DNA from: Pegoplata infirma
Lineage: Eukaryota > Arthropoda > Insecta > Diptera > Anthomyiidae
Length of the DNA: 64,000 bases
Reading direction: 5' to 3'
NCBI GenBank assembly: GCA_963921195.1
Contig: OY992540.1
Coordinates: 13,895,136 to 13,959,135 of the forward strand
Shown: one piece after another, positions 1 through 11,058 of the stretch
Position numbering within the stretch: position 1 is the first letter of the stretch
Layout: each line of letters starts with the position of its first letter
Made by a program: the position numbers and the translations under genes
Notes under the pieces: model-generated
Database searches by the model: none
The model's input: the letters and a program-made list of their open reading frames with translations, nothing else
What the model was told of the DNA's origin: nothing

Positions 1-860
1 ACAAGTAAGAAAATTATAGTCGGTCAAGACCGACCATATAATACCCTACACCAGAGTTTCCCGGACCATGGGTCCCAAGTTCAAACATTAACTGATTAGA
101 TCTATATTTTGTCAAATCTTTAATAAGTGTAAAAAGCAATCACTAATCAAATTTGAGTGGAATAGGCTTCTTTTTGTTGACAATAAATCGCTTCAACTGA
201 ATATCGGGCGAAATTTCCACATGGGACCTAAGTCCAAAATGGTCCGATGATAATTAGATTTGATAAGGTTATTAAAGTACGCGTTTAACATACACAAACA
301 GAATTTTAATTAAATATTTTCTATTTTCATGAAAATTGAGAGATTTATGTGAAAATCGGGAAGGTGGTTTGTATGGGGGCTACTAGAAGAACTGGTTCGA
401 TTTCTTTAAAATTCGGAATGGTGATTTGTGTGTATAAAACATTAATTCCTGCCAAATTTTGAAAAGATACCTATTAAAATGCGACTATTAGAGTCATTTG
501 AGCCAAAACTAAAGAGGACCTTTGTATGGGGGCTAGGTCTAAATATGGACCGATTTTTTCCAATTTCAATAGGCTTCGTCCTTGGGCCAAAAGAGGCTTA
601 AGTTTTAAATTTCAAGTCAATTGATCGAGAATTGCGACCTGTATCGTGTTTACACCGTTTACATGGACAGACAGACGGACGGACGGACGGACGGACAGAC
701 GGACGGACGGACGGACGGACATCGCTAAATCGACTCAAAAAGTGATTCTAAGTCGATCGGTATACTTAAAAGTGGGTCTAGGACCAATATTTCGGGTAGT
801 TACAAACATCAGCACAAACTCATTATACCCTGTACCACAGTGTGGTGTAGGGTATAAAAA
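1..860 (+). mobile_element. Mini-me/DINE-1-like element, family A copy 1
   Basis: The left end begins ACAAGTAAGAAA and carries the hairpin GTCGGTC-AA-GACCGAC, followed by ATACCCTACACCA. The right end carries the complementary TGGTGTAGGGTATAAAA, which folds with TACCCTGTACCACA into a terminal hairpin. A GGAC/AGAC tetranucleotide tract lies at about 665-722, followed by ATCGCTAAATCGACTC and a conserved 3' part. Known for the family: dipteran mini-me/DINE-1 elements are short, non-coding and mobilised by Helitron-type replication. Four more copies occur here at 9866, 32305, 39254 and 43359. The 81-codon open frame at 646-891 translates the tetranucleotide tract and recurs in other copies, so it is not a gene. 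Confidence 0.85.
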
Positions 861-1165
861 TAGATATGTTGTAACTTTAATACGTGCTTAATGTATTAAG
901 CAACATGTTGATAAGTTCACTTTCGGCATTAGCCTAATAATTCTTAAAATTAATTTTCAACATAATTTAATGGATTAAGCAACATGTTGATAGTTAATTT
1001 TGGCAATAGCCTATTAATTTGTAAAGCAAATTTTTATTTAAAATAACATAATTATTTTTCCAGAAACATGTTGCTAAGAACGATTAGTAAGTGTTTTAAT
1101 AATACGCAAAATTTTGTAAAGCCGTTATGACACTAGATTTTTGCAGCTATTACTAACCTGTGGTA

Positions 1166-2870
1166 CAGTAGAGCGGCGTTTTTTTGTAAGGACAAAAGTT
1201 TTTCTTCTGATTTTGAATGAATACGAATTTGAGACCAATCAAATTATATTAACCCATGGCGCCCGGGATTTTGGATTTTTGAAAGTAAAAAAAAAAATTA
1301 CATCACAATGCATTTTTGTTAATTTTTTATGCTGATTACTTATAACTAGGGATGAGATTTCCATGCAAATGCATGTTTTTTGTCGATAGTCTAAAAACCA
1401 TGTTGAACAATTATCTTTCCGAATCAAGAAATTTGCTTTAAAATGGCATCGATTTGTTTTAGCATATTTTTGCATATTTTGGTTAAAATGCATATTTTTG
1501 CATATTTCGGTTTTAAGTGCATATATTGTGCATATTCCCAACTTTTAAGTGCATATTTTTGCATATTTTGATATAAATTAGCAAAAACACAAATTGAAAT
1601 TTATTTGTTTCAAAAAATATTTTAATTTTAAAAATTTATTATGAAAATAAGAAAAATTATTTTTTTCTTTTTAATTTTTTTATAGATTGTCATAATTTTC
1701 AAAAAAAACCTTGTTATATAAAGTTTTTCAAATCAAAACAAGACTTTTATTGCTCACATTTTATTGTTTAGTGCATATTTTTAGGTTTTTTAGTGCATAT
1801 TTTGAATTTTTTAGTGCATATTTTAAGCGCATATTTTCGTTTTTTTAGTGCATGAAAATCTCATCCCTACTTATAACAAACAATTTTTAAAATCGGCCAT
1901 ATGGTTTTCAAGATATTGCTTTTTGAAATTTGCCAAAAAAAAGGCGGGGTTTTCCAACGTTTAAGAATTAAAAAAAATTTCGATTTTTCTTTCCCTTTTA
2001 TTTAATTTGAGTCAAATCCGATCATGTTCACCCGTGGCGTCGTTCAATCAAATTATTGGATTTTTGAAAAATTTACACTCAAATTTTAAATTTTTAAAAA
2101 GTTTAAAACAAAAATTTTGATTTAAAATAACGTCATTATTTTTCCAGCAACATGTTTCTAAGAACAATTGTCAAGCGTCTTAATAAAAAAATCGTAAAAA
2201 ATTTTGTAAAGCCGATATAACACTAGATTTTTCCAGGCTACGCTACTCTGTCGTACAGTAGAGCGCCATTTTTTTGTATAGCAAAAAGGTTTTTCTTTCG
2301 GTTTTAAATATCCGGCCTACAACTTATGTCGTACAAATTTAAGGCCAATCAGATATGAAAAAAGAGAACAAACTTTCCCTTGACCCTTTCATAGAGCTTG
2401 AGAAAATCATTTTTAAATTTAATTTGAGCCAAATCCAATCATTTTTACCCATGGAGCCCTTCGATCAAAATTTTGGTATTTTTAAAAAATTTTCACCAAA
2501 ATTTTGAGTTTTTGAAGAATTAAAAAAAAAAAAATATCTTGCGATACATTCATTTTAATAATTTAAAGAAAAACACGACTATCAAAAAATTTCGTAAATC
2601 GGTCGAGCTGCTTTCGAGATATCGCCATTTGAAGTTAGTAAAAAAAAATTTAAAAATTTTTTAAAAAATCAAAAATATGCGCAAAAAACCTTAAAATATG
2701 CACTAAAAATTAAATGTATGCAATAAAATTATTGTTTTCATACGAAAAACTTATCAAAATTTTTTTCAGAAATTTGAAAATTTAAAAAAAAACATGCATG
2801 GAAAATATGCAACATGTTGTAAAAAAATGTTTGTTCTCAAAATTTTAATAAAAATAAAAAATTTTTTATT
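1166..2870. repeat. Family P repeat, copy 1 (with internal duplication)
   Basis: Family P is the commonest repeat in the window. Its outer end reads CAGTAGAGTGGCATTTTTT with variants, preceded by TA. The interior alternates runs like GGCGCCCTTCGATCAAA, TTTTGGATTTTTGAAAA, and TTTTCGAGATATCGCCATTTG on either strand. In this copy the outer end appears twice, at 1166 and 2256, each preceded by the same minisatellite sequence, so about 1.1 kb seems to have been duplicated. A hAT element (1347-1869) sits in the first part. No open frame is conserved between P copies. I cannot assign P to a known superfamily; a palindromic DNA element is likely. Confidence 0.5.
1347..1869. mobile_element. hAT-type non-autonomous element G1
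   Basis: The element starts TAGGGATGAGATTTCCATGC and ends with the inverse of TAGGGATGAGATTTTCATGC. It is flanked on both sides by CTTATAAC (1339-1346 and 1870-1877), a perfect 8-bp TSD. An 8-bp TSD with TAGGG ends is typical of the hAT superfamily. The 523-bp body has no transposase. The subterminal regions are full of TGCATATTTTTGCATATT repeats, which could be transposase-binding sites (inference). A close relative lies at 15301-15811 and a more distant one at 61791. Confidence 0.9.
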
Positions 2871-3255
2871 ACCATGTTGCTAGCAACATTCTATACGAAA
2901 AGTTATATTTGGGAAATAGAAATTGTTAGTTACGCAAAGTTGAATAATAAATTTTAAGTTCAACTGTTAAATAATCGTTTTAAATATCTTTCCAGCAAAA
3001 AGAAAAAGAAAATTTATATATATGTCCTTTATATTAATAGAAATAGAAGTACATACCGATTTTTAATTAAAAAAAAAGAAATTTTTATTTAAAAAATTAT
3101 TTTTTTTTAATAGCAAGTTGTTGCTAAGCAAAATTTACCACAGCAAAATTGGGTAATAGTCTAAATTTAAAGAATAAGTATATTATTTAAAAAACATTTC
3201 AGCAAATAGTTGAATTTAGCTGTATAATATATATTACACAGCTCAACAAGAAAAT

Positions 3256-3890
3256 GCGTATTGGGTTCTGGTTAGTGATTTGGATAGTGTCTGTTGCGCT
3301 GATTCCAAATCCGGTTCCCAAATTTGTCTATCACGTCAGGATTTCGAGTAATTCGCGGTTAAAGTGCCGAAAAAGGGCATTTTTTACCTTTTTTAAAAGC
3401 TTATAAAATAAGATCCTGGCATGCAAATGACTTGGTATCAAGCTCATTTGAAAGCCTGTAATTTTCTCTTAAAGATAAGATAAAATGTTCTAAAAATTTA
3501 TTAGCAAAAAACCTTCTATTTTTTCAATATTTAGTTTATTTACACAGTGCTTTTTAAAAAATTTCCATACAAATTCATACGTAAATTTAGATTTAAAGCA
3601 CTTGTGGCTAATGATTTTTTTACCATTTTAGAAAATTAAATTCCAAGAACATTTGATCTTGTCTGAAAGAGAAAATTTCACACTTTCGAATGAGCTTGAT
3701 ACCAGGTCATTTGCATGTCAGGATCTCGTTTTATAGGCGTTCAAAAATGGTCAAAATGGGCATTTTTTGACACTTTAACCGCGATTTTCTCAAAACTGTG
3801 ACGTCATAGAAAATTTTAGTGACCGTTTTGGAATCGGGGCACTAAACCCTATCAACTTTTTTTGGTTTTATCCAAAACGCAGCGACAAAC
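3256..3890. mobile_element. Foldback element R
   Basis: Two imperfect inverted arms of about 240 bp (about 3256-3500 and 3645-3890) surround an AT-rich loop. Shared arm features include GATTCCAAA, GCGGTTAAAGTG, GGGCATTTTTT and ATGCAAATGAC-TGGTATCAAGCTCATT. There is no coding sequence. It sits within the AGCAACATGTTGCT minisatellite. Its arm segment GCTGATTCCAAATCC...CTATCACGTCA resembles foldback S at 42246, so R and S look like members of one family. The ends are too diverged to read a TSD. Confidence 0.6.
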
Positions 3891-4395
3891 CTCAGATTTG
3901 TAGAGCGGTGTTATTTAAAAGCCTTAACAATTTTTTTTAAGTTTTAAACTTTGTGATAAGGTTTGTAATTACATATCTGAAATATTGTTTCTAGAGCCAC
4001 CTTCAACTATACATTTCGTTCTCAAAATTGAATAAAAATAAAAATTTTGCATTAATACCATGCTACGTGCAACATTCTATGCGAAAAGTTATATAAAATA
4101 TTTAAATATGCAAAGTTAGATGATAAATTTTAAGTTCAACTGTTAAATAATTGTTTTATATATCTTTCCAGCAACATGTTGCTAAGAAGAAAAAAACAAA
4201 TAGTTACGTAAAAAGAAATTTTGATGGAAAATAATATTTTTTTTTAGCAGCAACATGTTGCTAAGCAAAATTCATCAGCAAAGTGTGGTAATAACCAAAA
4301 TTTAAAGAATATCCTATTGAAATAACATTCCAGCAACATGTTGCTAAGCAAATTGTTGACTTAAGCTGTATAATGTATATTATTTAATTTAAAAG

Positions 4396-5568
4396 CCTTA
4401 ACAATTTTTTTTTTCAACAAATTTAATAAATTTTGTATTAAAATAAATTTCTGAGATTCTTTTTTGCTATAGACATTTTGTATGTAAAAAACTTAAAAAC
4501 CGCACCTATTGTTTGCTTTTGTTAATAAAATGCATTTTTTTTTAGCATAAAGACAACTTTTTATATTTCTTGATAAGGTTTTTATTTAATTATATATCTG
4601 ATTATACATTTGATTATAACTATTTATTGTTGTTTTATGTTTATTTACCTGACCTTTTTGGCATTATTACCAGCATTTAAACCGCCAACAACTTTTTTAA
4701 CAAAATTATTTACTCACAAACATTTTTGTTTTGTGTTGGCCACTTAAATATAAAGCTAATTGACAAGTGTTTCTGTTTTTTTTTTTTTTTGTTTGGAACC
4801 TGTTGAAATTTTAAGCGTGGGCAGTTTTCACATAACTTGTGTTTTGTAAAAAAATTTGTAGTGATTATATTTATTTTTTTTTTTCTACCCAACTAAGTGA
4901 TTTCAAATGATTAGTTTCTTTTCTTTGAAATTTTTTGAATTTTTTTTTTGTTAAAATGCCAAAAAAAAGTTATACAAAAAAAATAATTTCACCTGTCAAG
5001 CAGCTTAAAATTCCTTTAAGAAATTAATCAAAGACTCAGATGTGGAATTTCAAACAGCTAGTTCAGCTGAGTATTTCTTTAAAAAATATTTTTTTGTTCA
5101 ATAACTTATTAAACAATTTGTTAAAAAAAAACAAAACCTGCCTCAAACCTGCATTATTTAGCAATTCTATAAATATTTATGCAATTTATAAATTATTGTT
5201 GGTTGTTTATAAAAATCAGACAATTCGCAATTAAAACAAGTTTTTTTCGTGTAGTTTATTGTCTTGTTAAAGTTTAATTAATGATACCATAAAATCTTTA
5301 ATGAATTTTTAAGAAAACAAATACTTTTTTTTGTTTTAAGTTTTATTCACACCTAGCATATTTTTTGGAATTTATGATTTTTGTGGCAGGTTTTACAATA
5401 TAATCAATTTTTTTTTAATTTTAAATAACATTTCAGAAAACAATAGAAAATATTGTTAATCTAGGTAATCTAGGTTATAAGATGTAAGGCAATTCACCAC
5501 GCCTCGGCCGAACCAACTTTAACCCCAAGTTGCAAAAACTAGAACAGAGTTGAAACATATTTATAACA
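4396..5568. other. AT-rich stretch without recognised features
   Basis: This stretch holds poly-T and poly-A runs and a few short open frames (for example about 4710-4892 on the minus strand and 5040-5234 on the plus strand). The frames are low-complexity, lysine/asparagine-rich and show no recognisable motif. I see no repeat shared with the rest of the window, apart from the end of the palindromic minisatellite at the left edge. Confidence 0.5.
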
Positions 5569-5929
5569 TGATTGCACAGTGGCGTATACAGGGGGGGGCC
5601 CGGGCCCCCGGGCCCCCCCCGAAATGGTTTCACAAATTTCAGGATTTAGTATCAAATAACAACTACAACATTAAAAAACTTCTTAAAAAAAATCGAAAAA
5701 CATTAAGAAATTTTTTTAAGAAAAATGTTTTGAAACTAAAAATTTTTCTGTCAAAAAAATCTCAAAATCTGAAAATTTTTACTTAGAATTTAAAACTTTT
5801 CAACTTAAGATTCAAAAGAAAAAATATCTTAAAACCTGGAGTTTTATGTACACAAAAAATGGACCTAATTGTAAGTAAAATGAAGTCAAATCTTACAATG
5901 CGACTTTGTCTTTACGAAAAATGTCTCAA

Positions 5930-7560
5930 AACGAGACTATTTCTTAAAAAAAATGTCTCCGAATCTTACACTTTTCTAAAAAAAGATGTCTCAGAATCTA
6001 AAACTTTCTATAAGAAAAATGTCTGATAATCTAAGACTTTTTCTATATGAATATGGTCTTAAAATATAGGCTCTTTTCTCAGAATCTAAGACTTTTTCTA
6101 TAGGAAAAATATCTCAGAATCCGGGACTTTTTCTATAAAAAATTCTCAGAATCTGAGGCTTTTCTATATGAAAAATGTTTCAGAATCTGAGAACTTTCTA
6201 TAGGAATAATGTCTCTGAATCTGAAAAATGCCTCAAATTCTTAGATTTTTTCTATAAAAAATTCTTAGAATCTGAGGCTTTTCTTTATGAAAAATGTTTT
6301 AGAACAAAAAAAAATTTTAAACGAATTTCAATCAACAAAAACGCGGATTCAATCAATTTTTTGATTGAAATTCCTTCAATGAAATTTTTTCAATCAAACA
6401 TTTTTTCGATTTTGATCAAAAATTTTATCAATTTTTAACTTATAGTAAATCAAAATAATGATTGATTTAACAAACGAATTGTAAGCTTATAACAAAATTA
6501 TCAAAAAATTCATCTTTTTTGCTTTCCAATATGTTGCAAACATTAAAAAAAGTAAAATCGATTATTTTGTATATTTTTGAATTAATCTATTCAAATAAAT
6601 TAAAACCAAAAAAAAATCTGGTATGTTGAAAATTTGTAATTCGACAGTTAAAGAAAATAACAAAAATTTCAATCAAAACACTGATTGACTGATTTAAATT
6701 TTGTTGATTAATAGATTTAATTGAAAATTTTTAGCCAATAATATTTTGTGTGAATCTGAGAACTTTCTAAAGGAATAATTTCTCTGAATTTTTTTACAAT
6801 CTAGGAAAATATCTCAGAATCTTATACTTTTTTTACGAAAAATGTCTCAGAATCAACGAATTTTTCTTAAGGAAAATTATCTCAAAACCTAAGATTTTGT
6901 GAATAGGAAAAATATATCAAAGACACAAGCTGAGACTTTTTGTATAGAAAAATGCTCAAAATCTGAGACTTTTTCTATTGTAAAAATATCTTTTTTTATA
7001 AGAATAATGTCTCAGAATCTCAGTATTTTTGTATGGGGAAAATATTTAATTTTTCCATTTTTCCGGACATTTTCTATAGGAAAAATGTCTCAGAATTTGG
7101 AACTTTTTCTATAGGAAAAATGTCTAAGAATCTGAGACTTTTTCTATAGGAAAAATGTATAAGAATTTTAGAATTTTTCTATAGGAAAATGTTCTCAGAA
7201 TCCGAGAAGTTTTCTTTCGGAAAAAGGTTTTAGAATCTAGGGCTTTTTTTACACTGTTTTCTTTTTAAAAGGGTCTCAGAATCTAAATTATTTTTCTTAT
7301 AGAAAAAGCGAAGACTTTCTCAGAGTCTAAAACTTTTTTTATAGAATGTTTCAGAATCTGGGAAAATGTGCTAGACTAGAAATATCTCAGATTCCGGGAA
7401 AAAGTATTTTATGAATATGTTTATAGAACCATTTTCTAACATGAATTTTCCCCGAGAAACGTTTTCCATTTGAAATATGATTTAGAGTATTTGACTTTTT
7501 CTATAACAAAAACTGTCTTAACTGGAAATTGTCATAGAATCTTAGTTTTTTCTTTGAAAA
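5930..7560. repeat. 34-bp minisatellite inside hAT element T
   Basis: Many copies of a unit close to TCTCAGAATCTGAGACTTTT followed by TCTATAGGAAAAATG are arrayed with variable decay, with the most regular stretch at about 6950-7200. The start of the unit, CTCAGAATCTGAG, is nearly self-complementary. The array is lost between about 6303 and 6755 and resumes afterwards in the same phase of sequence, so the intervening block was probably inserted later. Confidence 0.75.
6303..6755. mobile_element. Possible AT-rich insertion in the T minisatellite
   Basis: The block is made of variants of AATTTCAATCAA and TTGATTGAAATT in both orientations, unlike the CTCAGAATCTGAG array on each side. Its edges, ACAAAAAAAAATTTTAAACG on the left and the inverse of ACACAAAATATTATTGGCTA on the right, are only weakly complementary. 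I read it as a decayed MITE but cannot fix its ends or a TSD. Confidence 0.35.
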
Positions 7561-7873
7561 ATAAAAATCAGATTCTGATAATATTCTTTGTAAAAATGTA
7601 TCAGCATCTGATACAATTCACACTTTAAAAAAAGGCTTAAGTCTCTCAAAAAATTTTAATTTTTTTTCCCCAACAGTTTTAAACTTACACAAAAATGAAG
7701 AATCTGATTGTGTTACATTCAGTTTAAGAAAACGATCGAGAAAAATTCTTAAACATGTGCTGTTATGTAAATTTTTTGTAAAAAAAAAAAATTAAAAAAA
7801 AAAAATGTTGGGCCCCCACCGAAATAAAATCCTGGATACGCCCCTGTGATTGCAGCACACCAAACTACTTATA

Positions 7874-8056
7874 ATGGAGGGGCAACATAGTATGGTTGAT
7901 CCATTTGATCATATATCTGATTGTGACAATCATACCATTATCATCAACAATCACAAAATGACGTTTTTTAACATACTATGATCAGCGAAGATCATAATAT
8001 GATCGCTACAACCATGTTATGGTAAAGTTATTAATCATACTATGTTGCCCCTCCAT
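7874..8056. mobile_element. Small MITE with 21-bp perfect terminal inverted repeats
   Basis: The left end ATGGAGGGGCAACATAGTAT and the right end are perfect inverses, and both are flanked by TA (7872-7873 and 8057-8058). The interior holds further small palindromes such as ATCATATATCTGAT and GATCAGCGAAGATC. The size (183 bp) and the TA flank fit a Tc1/mariner-type MITE. TA is its own complement, so without an empty site the flank could also be part of the inverted repeat. Confidence 0.7.
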
Positions 8057-8089
8057 TATGGTTGTCACAAACATGTTTCTTCTCTGTGT

Positions 8090-9145
8090 GCTGTTAATGT
8101 CCTCAGTCGTGATCCTCAGTCTCAATGAGGGTAGAGTTAAATATTTATTAATATTTTTGTTTAAACATTAGCGATATATTATTAAAATTCACTTTGCTAT
8201 TTGTACTTATTGTTAGTACAGGGTTTTTGTATTTGCTAAATAGTCTTGACAATGGAATCTGACAAATTCCGAAACACGTGTCGACTAAATCTTGTAAAAA
8301 TTACCAGCACAAATAAATTTAAAACTAAAAAATACTTTTCTAGAAAATTCTTCTATGTGAATATGATAGTTTTAATAATAAATGTTCAAAAAAACACAGC
8401 AATAGCATTTGAGCAATTTTTACACATTTATGTGCTGATATCTTGAAAAGTAATAGCGATAGACCAGTTCAAAGGTCATATTTGAACTCAGCATGTCAAA
8501 AACATTCAGAAAAACGAATTTTGGTACCAGAATTTCAAAGACAAAAAAATATTTTTTTTTTCTAAGGGAAATTACACCGCTTTTTCTTTCCTGTCACAAT
8601 GTTTCTATTAATATAAAAAGTTCCAATGAAGTCTCCATCCTGAAAATTTAAACTCAAGTAGTATAGGTGATTCTTAACAACATATATTTTTTCCAAAATT
8701 TTAAAAATATCGTTTTTTGAGATATAGCTCTCCAAAAATTAAGGTTAAAACCAATGACCTTTGACCTTTTTCAAAAAAAATCTTGGGGAATGCCATTTTA
8801 AAGTCTGTCTCATTGCCTATAATTTGCAACCTGACTGAGACCTGTATTGTTATTACTTTTTGAGTTATATTTATTTATCTCAAAACACTTATGTCAAATC
8901 TTTACGATTTTGCCAATTTTCAAGACCCCATATCTCGGGAAGAAAAACTACCAGAAGTCCAAAATTTTGGCACTATGATTTTTTTGTAAGGGCCCAACTA
9001 TATTCCAAGTTTCATCAAATTCGAAAGGGGTAAGGTCAAAAATACTACTTTTTTCGGTTGAATTGAGGTGTTTTAACTCAATAATAATACCAATTAGTAA
9101 AGGAAATAATGACCTCGAGCTAGAATAAACCTACTTAAAATATAA
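8090..9145 (+). repeat. Family E repeat, copy 1, split by foldback F1
   Basis: Family E is recognised by, in order, CTCAATGAGGGTAGAGTT, ATTTGCTAAATAGTCTTGAC, AATGGAATCTGACAAA, TTCTATGAGAATATCATAG, and TTAGTAAAGGAAATAATGAC-CTCGAGCTAGAATAAACC. Here the first 290 bp (8090-8382) and the last 65 bp (9081-9145) are separated by F1. Other copies lie at 17510, 18352, 18577, 39085, 47335 and 54940. The inverse of its 3' end (TTTATTCTAGCTCGAGG) resembles the terminal repeat of the MITE at 35990. The superfamily is unknown. Confidence 0.65.
8383..9080. mobile_element. Foldback F1, one arm only
   Basis: The sequence matches the central spacer and right arm of foldback F2 (60675-61790). Shared pieces include CACATTTATGTGC-GATATC, CAGTTCAAAGGTCATATTTG, CCAATGACCTTTGACC, and the terminus GGTGTTTTAACTCA. 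The left arm is missing, so this copy is truncated at the spacer. It lies inside repeat E (continuous on both sides), showing insertion. The 66-codon frame at 8246-8446 crosses the E/F junction and is not a gene. Confidence 0.65.
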
Positions 9146-9690
9146 TATTTTAATGGTCGAATATTTTTTTTTTATTTTTTAATAAAAATTAATCAGAATT
9201 TATAAAAAAAATTAATAAAATAAAATTTTGATGAAAAAAAAAATTGTTAAAAAAAAATTTTTGAGGAAAAAAATTTTTGATGAATAAACAAACAATTTTT
9301 TTTTTTGATAAAAAAAAAAAATTGAATGGGAAAACAATGTTAATGAAAAAAGATTTAAAAAAAATTTATAAAAAAAATTTACGAAAAAAATGGTTTTTGT
9401 TCAAATACTAATATTTGATGAATAATAATAATAACATTTGCCTTTTATTCACCAGCTGTTGAAAAATTGTTTTATTCAACAGCAGGTGAACAATTTTTTA
9501 ATTCACCATTTGGAAAATTACTATCCAAGTTACAAATTCAAGTTGCAGACCTTTTGGTTTTAGGAAAATAAAAATATTAATTCTTATTTTCTTGTTTTTT
9601 AGTCGTTGACAAACTAAGGTGTTGTTTTGCGTGGGGGGGCAGGGGGGAGGAGGTGTGATTTAACTTGTAAATCAAAATAAATCAATAGAG
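9146..9690. other. Low-complexity AT-rich stretch with one hairpin and a G-rich run
   Basis: This is mostly AAAAATT/TTTTTGAT runs. At about 9448-9495 the sequence TTCACCAGCTGTTGAA is followed 14 bp later by TTCAACAGCAGGTGAA, an inverted pair matching at 15 of 16 positions that could form a hairpin. At 9632-9652 a G-rich tract (runs of 7, 6 and then GGAGG) has quadruplex potential. No gene is seen. Confidence 0.5.
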
Positions 9691-9865
9691 TGACATTTTT
9701 TCTTCATCTTCTGATTTTCCTAAGTGTCCGGGCAAACGTTAATTCTACTAGACCGTAAAGATTTGTGGTAAAAATTTGAGGCCAATCGGATTAAGTAAAT
9801 CCGTGGCTCTCGGCGATCAAAATTTTGGATTTTTGAAAATTATTAAAAAATATTAAAAAAAAAAA

Positions 9866-10640
9866 ACAAGTAAGAAAGTTATAGTCGGTCAAGACCGACC
9901 ATATGATACCCTACACCAGTGTTTTCCGGAAAATGGGTCCAAAGTCCAAACACTAAATAAAGATCTTTTGTAAGATCTTTATTTAGTGTAGAAAACACAC
10001 ACAGATAAAATTTTAGTGGAATCGGTGTATTTTTTATCAATAGACTGAATATCGGTCGAAATTTTTATAAGGGGAACTTAGTCCAAAAATGGTCCAATTA
10101 TATTCCGATTTAATAAGGTTACCAAAGTACACGTTTAACAGCTACAAATAAAATTTTTATCAAATATTCCCATTTGTATGAATTTCGAGGGAATTATGTG
10201 AAAATCGGGAGGGTGGTTTGTATGGGGACTACCAGAAGGACTGAGCCGATTCCTTTGAAATTTGGAATGATGATTCGTGCATACAAAGTTTGATTACCAC
10301 CTAAATTTCAAAGCGATATCTATTATAATACGGTTATAAGAGTAATTAAGCCGAATTCAAAGGGGGCGTTTGTATGGGGGAAAGGTTTTAAAATCTCTTA
10401 TTTCAATAGGCTTTGTCCTAGGGCCAAAATATGCTTAAGTTTCAAATTTCAAGTCAATTGATTGAAAATTGCTTGATGGACAGACGGACGGACGGACGGA
10501 CATCGCAAAATCGACTCAAAAACTAATTCTGAGTCGATCGGTATACTTGAAGGTGTATCTAGGATCAATATTTCGGGTAGTTACAAACATCAGCACAAAC
10601 TCAATATACCCTATCCCACAGAGTTGTGTAGGGTATAAAA
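9866..10640 (+). mobile_element. Mini-me/DINE-1-like element, family A copy 2
   Basis: It has the same 5' hairpin (GTCGGTCAAGACCGAC), ATACCCTACACCA subterminal repeat and 3' GTAGGGTATAAAA as copy 1. The tetranucleotide tract (about 10479-10502) is much shorter than in copy 1. An internal stretch of about 40 bp, AAAGATCTTTTGTAAGATCTTTATTTAGTG, includes a local duplication of AAGATCTTT, absent from other copies. It is inserted in family P. Confidence 0.85.
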
Positions 10641-11058
10641 AATGTCAATCATAAAATCGGTCAATCAGTCTTCGAGATATTACTATTTGAATTTGGGGTA
10701 TTTCTTACGTTCAAGTAATTTAAAAAAAAATCTTAAAATTTCTTTCCCTTGACCCTTTCATAGACCCTTGAGACATGCTTTCATTTAAAATTAATTTCAG
10801 CCAAATCCGCCCTTTGATCAATATTATGTTTTTTTTTAGAATATTTTCACCAAAAATTCTAAACTTTGTTCGAATGGTTTAAATGTTTGCCATTGGTTAA
10901 AATATTCTGATTTGGAAACAATTAAGTTTAAATGAAATTTTTGTCCAAGCTCTATGAAATAGTAAGTGGAAAAAATATTGAGATTTTTTTTTAGAAAATC
11001 GGCCGATTTTAGAATTTTTTGAATTCATGTCAAATTATTAAAAAAAATGTATCGCAAG

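Larger units (their letters stand above)
885..4395. repeat. Degenerate ~80-bp minisatellite with palindromic core AGCAACATGTTGCT
   Basis: The perfect 14-bp palindrome AGCAACATGTTGCT, often followed by AAG, or one- or two-base variants of it, occurs near 898, 966, 1065, 2143, 2807, 4171, 4250 and 4330. The last three are about 80 bp apart, and the DNA between them is similar (TTTCCAGCAACATG, then AAGCAAAATT and an ATTTAAAGAATA-like tail). The array is broken up by family P sequence, a hAT element (1347-1869) and foldback R (about 3256-3890). A further sub-repeat, AAAAGCCTTAACAATTTTT, is shared by about 3917 and 4390. I see no coding potential. Confidence 0.6.
5577..7846. mobile_element. hAT-type non-autonomous element T with internal minisatellite
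   Basis: The ends are CAGTGGCGTATACAGG and CCTGGATACGCCCCTG, inverse of each other with one mismatch. Both are flanked by TGATTGCA (5569-5576 and 7847-7854), a perfect 8-bp TSD. CAGNGGCG ends with 8-bp TSDs are a common insect hAT signature. The 2270-bp body encodes no transposase. It begins with an extreme G/C palindrome (about 5591-5621) and is otherwise mainly a 34-bp minisatellite. An unrelated AT-rich piece (about 6303-6755) seems to interrupt the array. The 60-90-codon frames seen here are translations of the minisatellite, rich in S-E-S/N-L-x-F. Confidence 0.9.

Noticed and set aside
646..891. Frame with repeated RTDG residues as a repeat protein
   Set aside because: It is a reading of the GGAC/AGAC tract plus the 3' part of mini-me A; the same ending recurs at 10469, 32873, 39833 and 43355.
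5930..7560. CRISPR-like array
   Set aside because: The units are contiguous 34-bp minisatellite repeats without unique spacers, and lie inside a hAT element of a eukaryotic genome.
7874..8056. piggyBac or Harbinger assignment of the small MITE
   Set aside because: The flanks are TA rather than TTAA, and a TWA duplication would need TAA on one side and TTA on the other.
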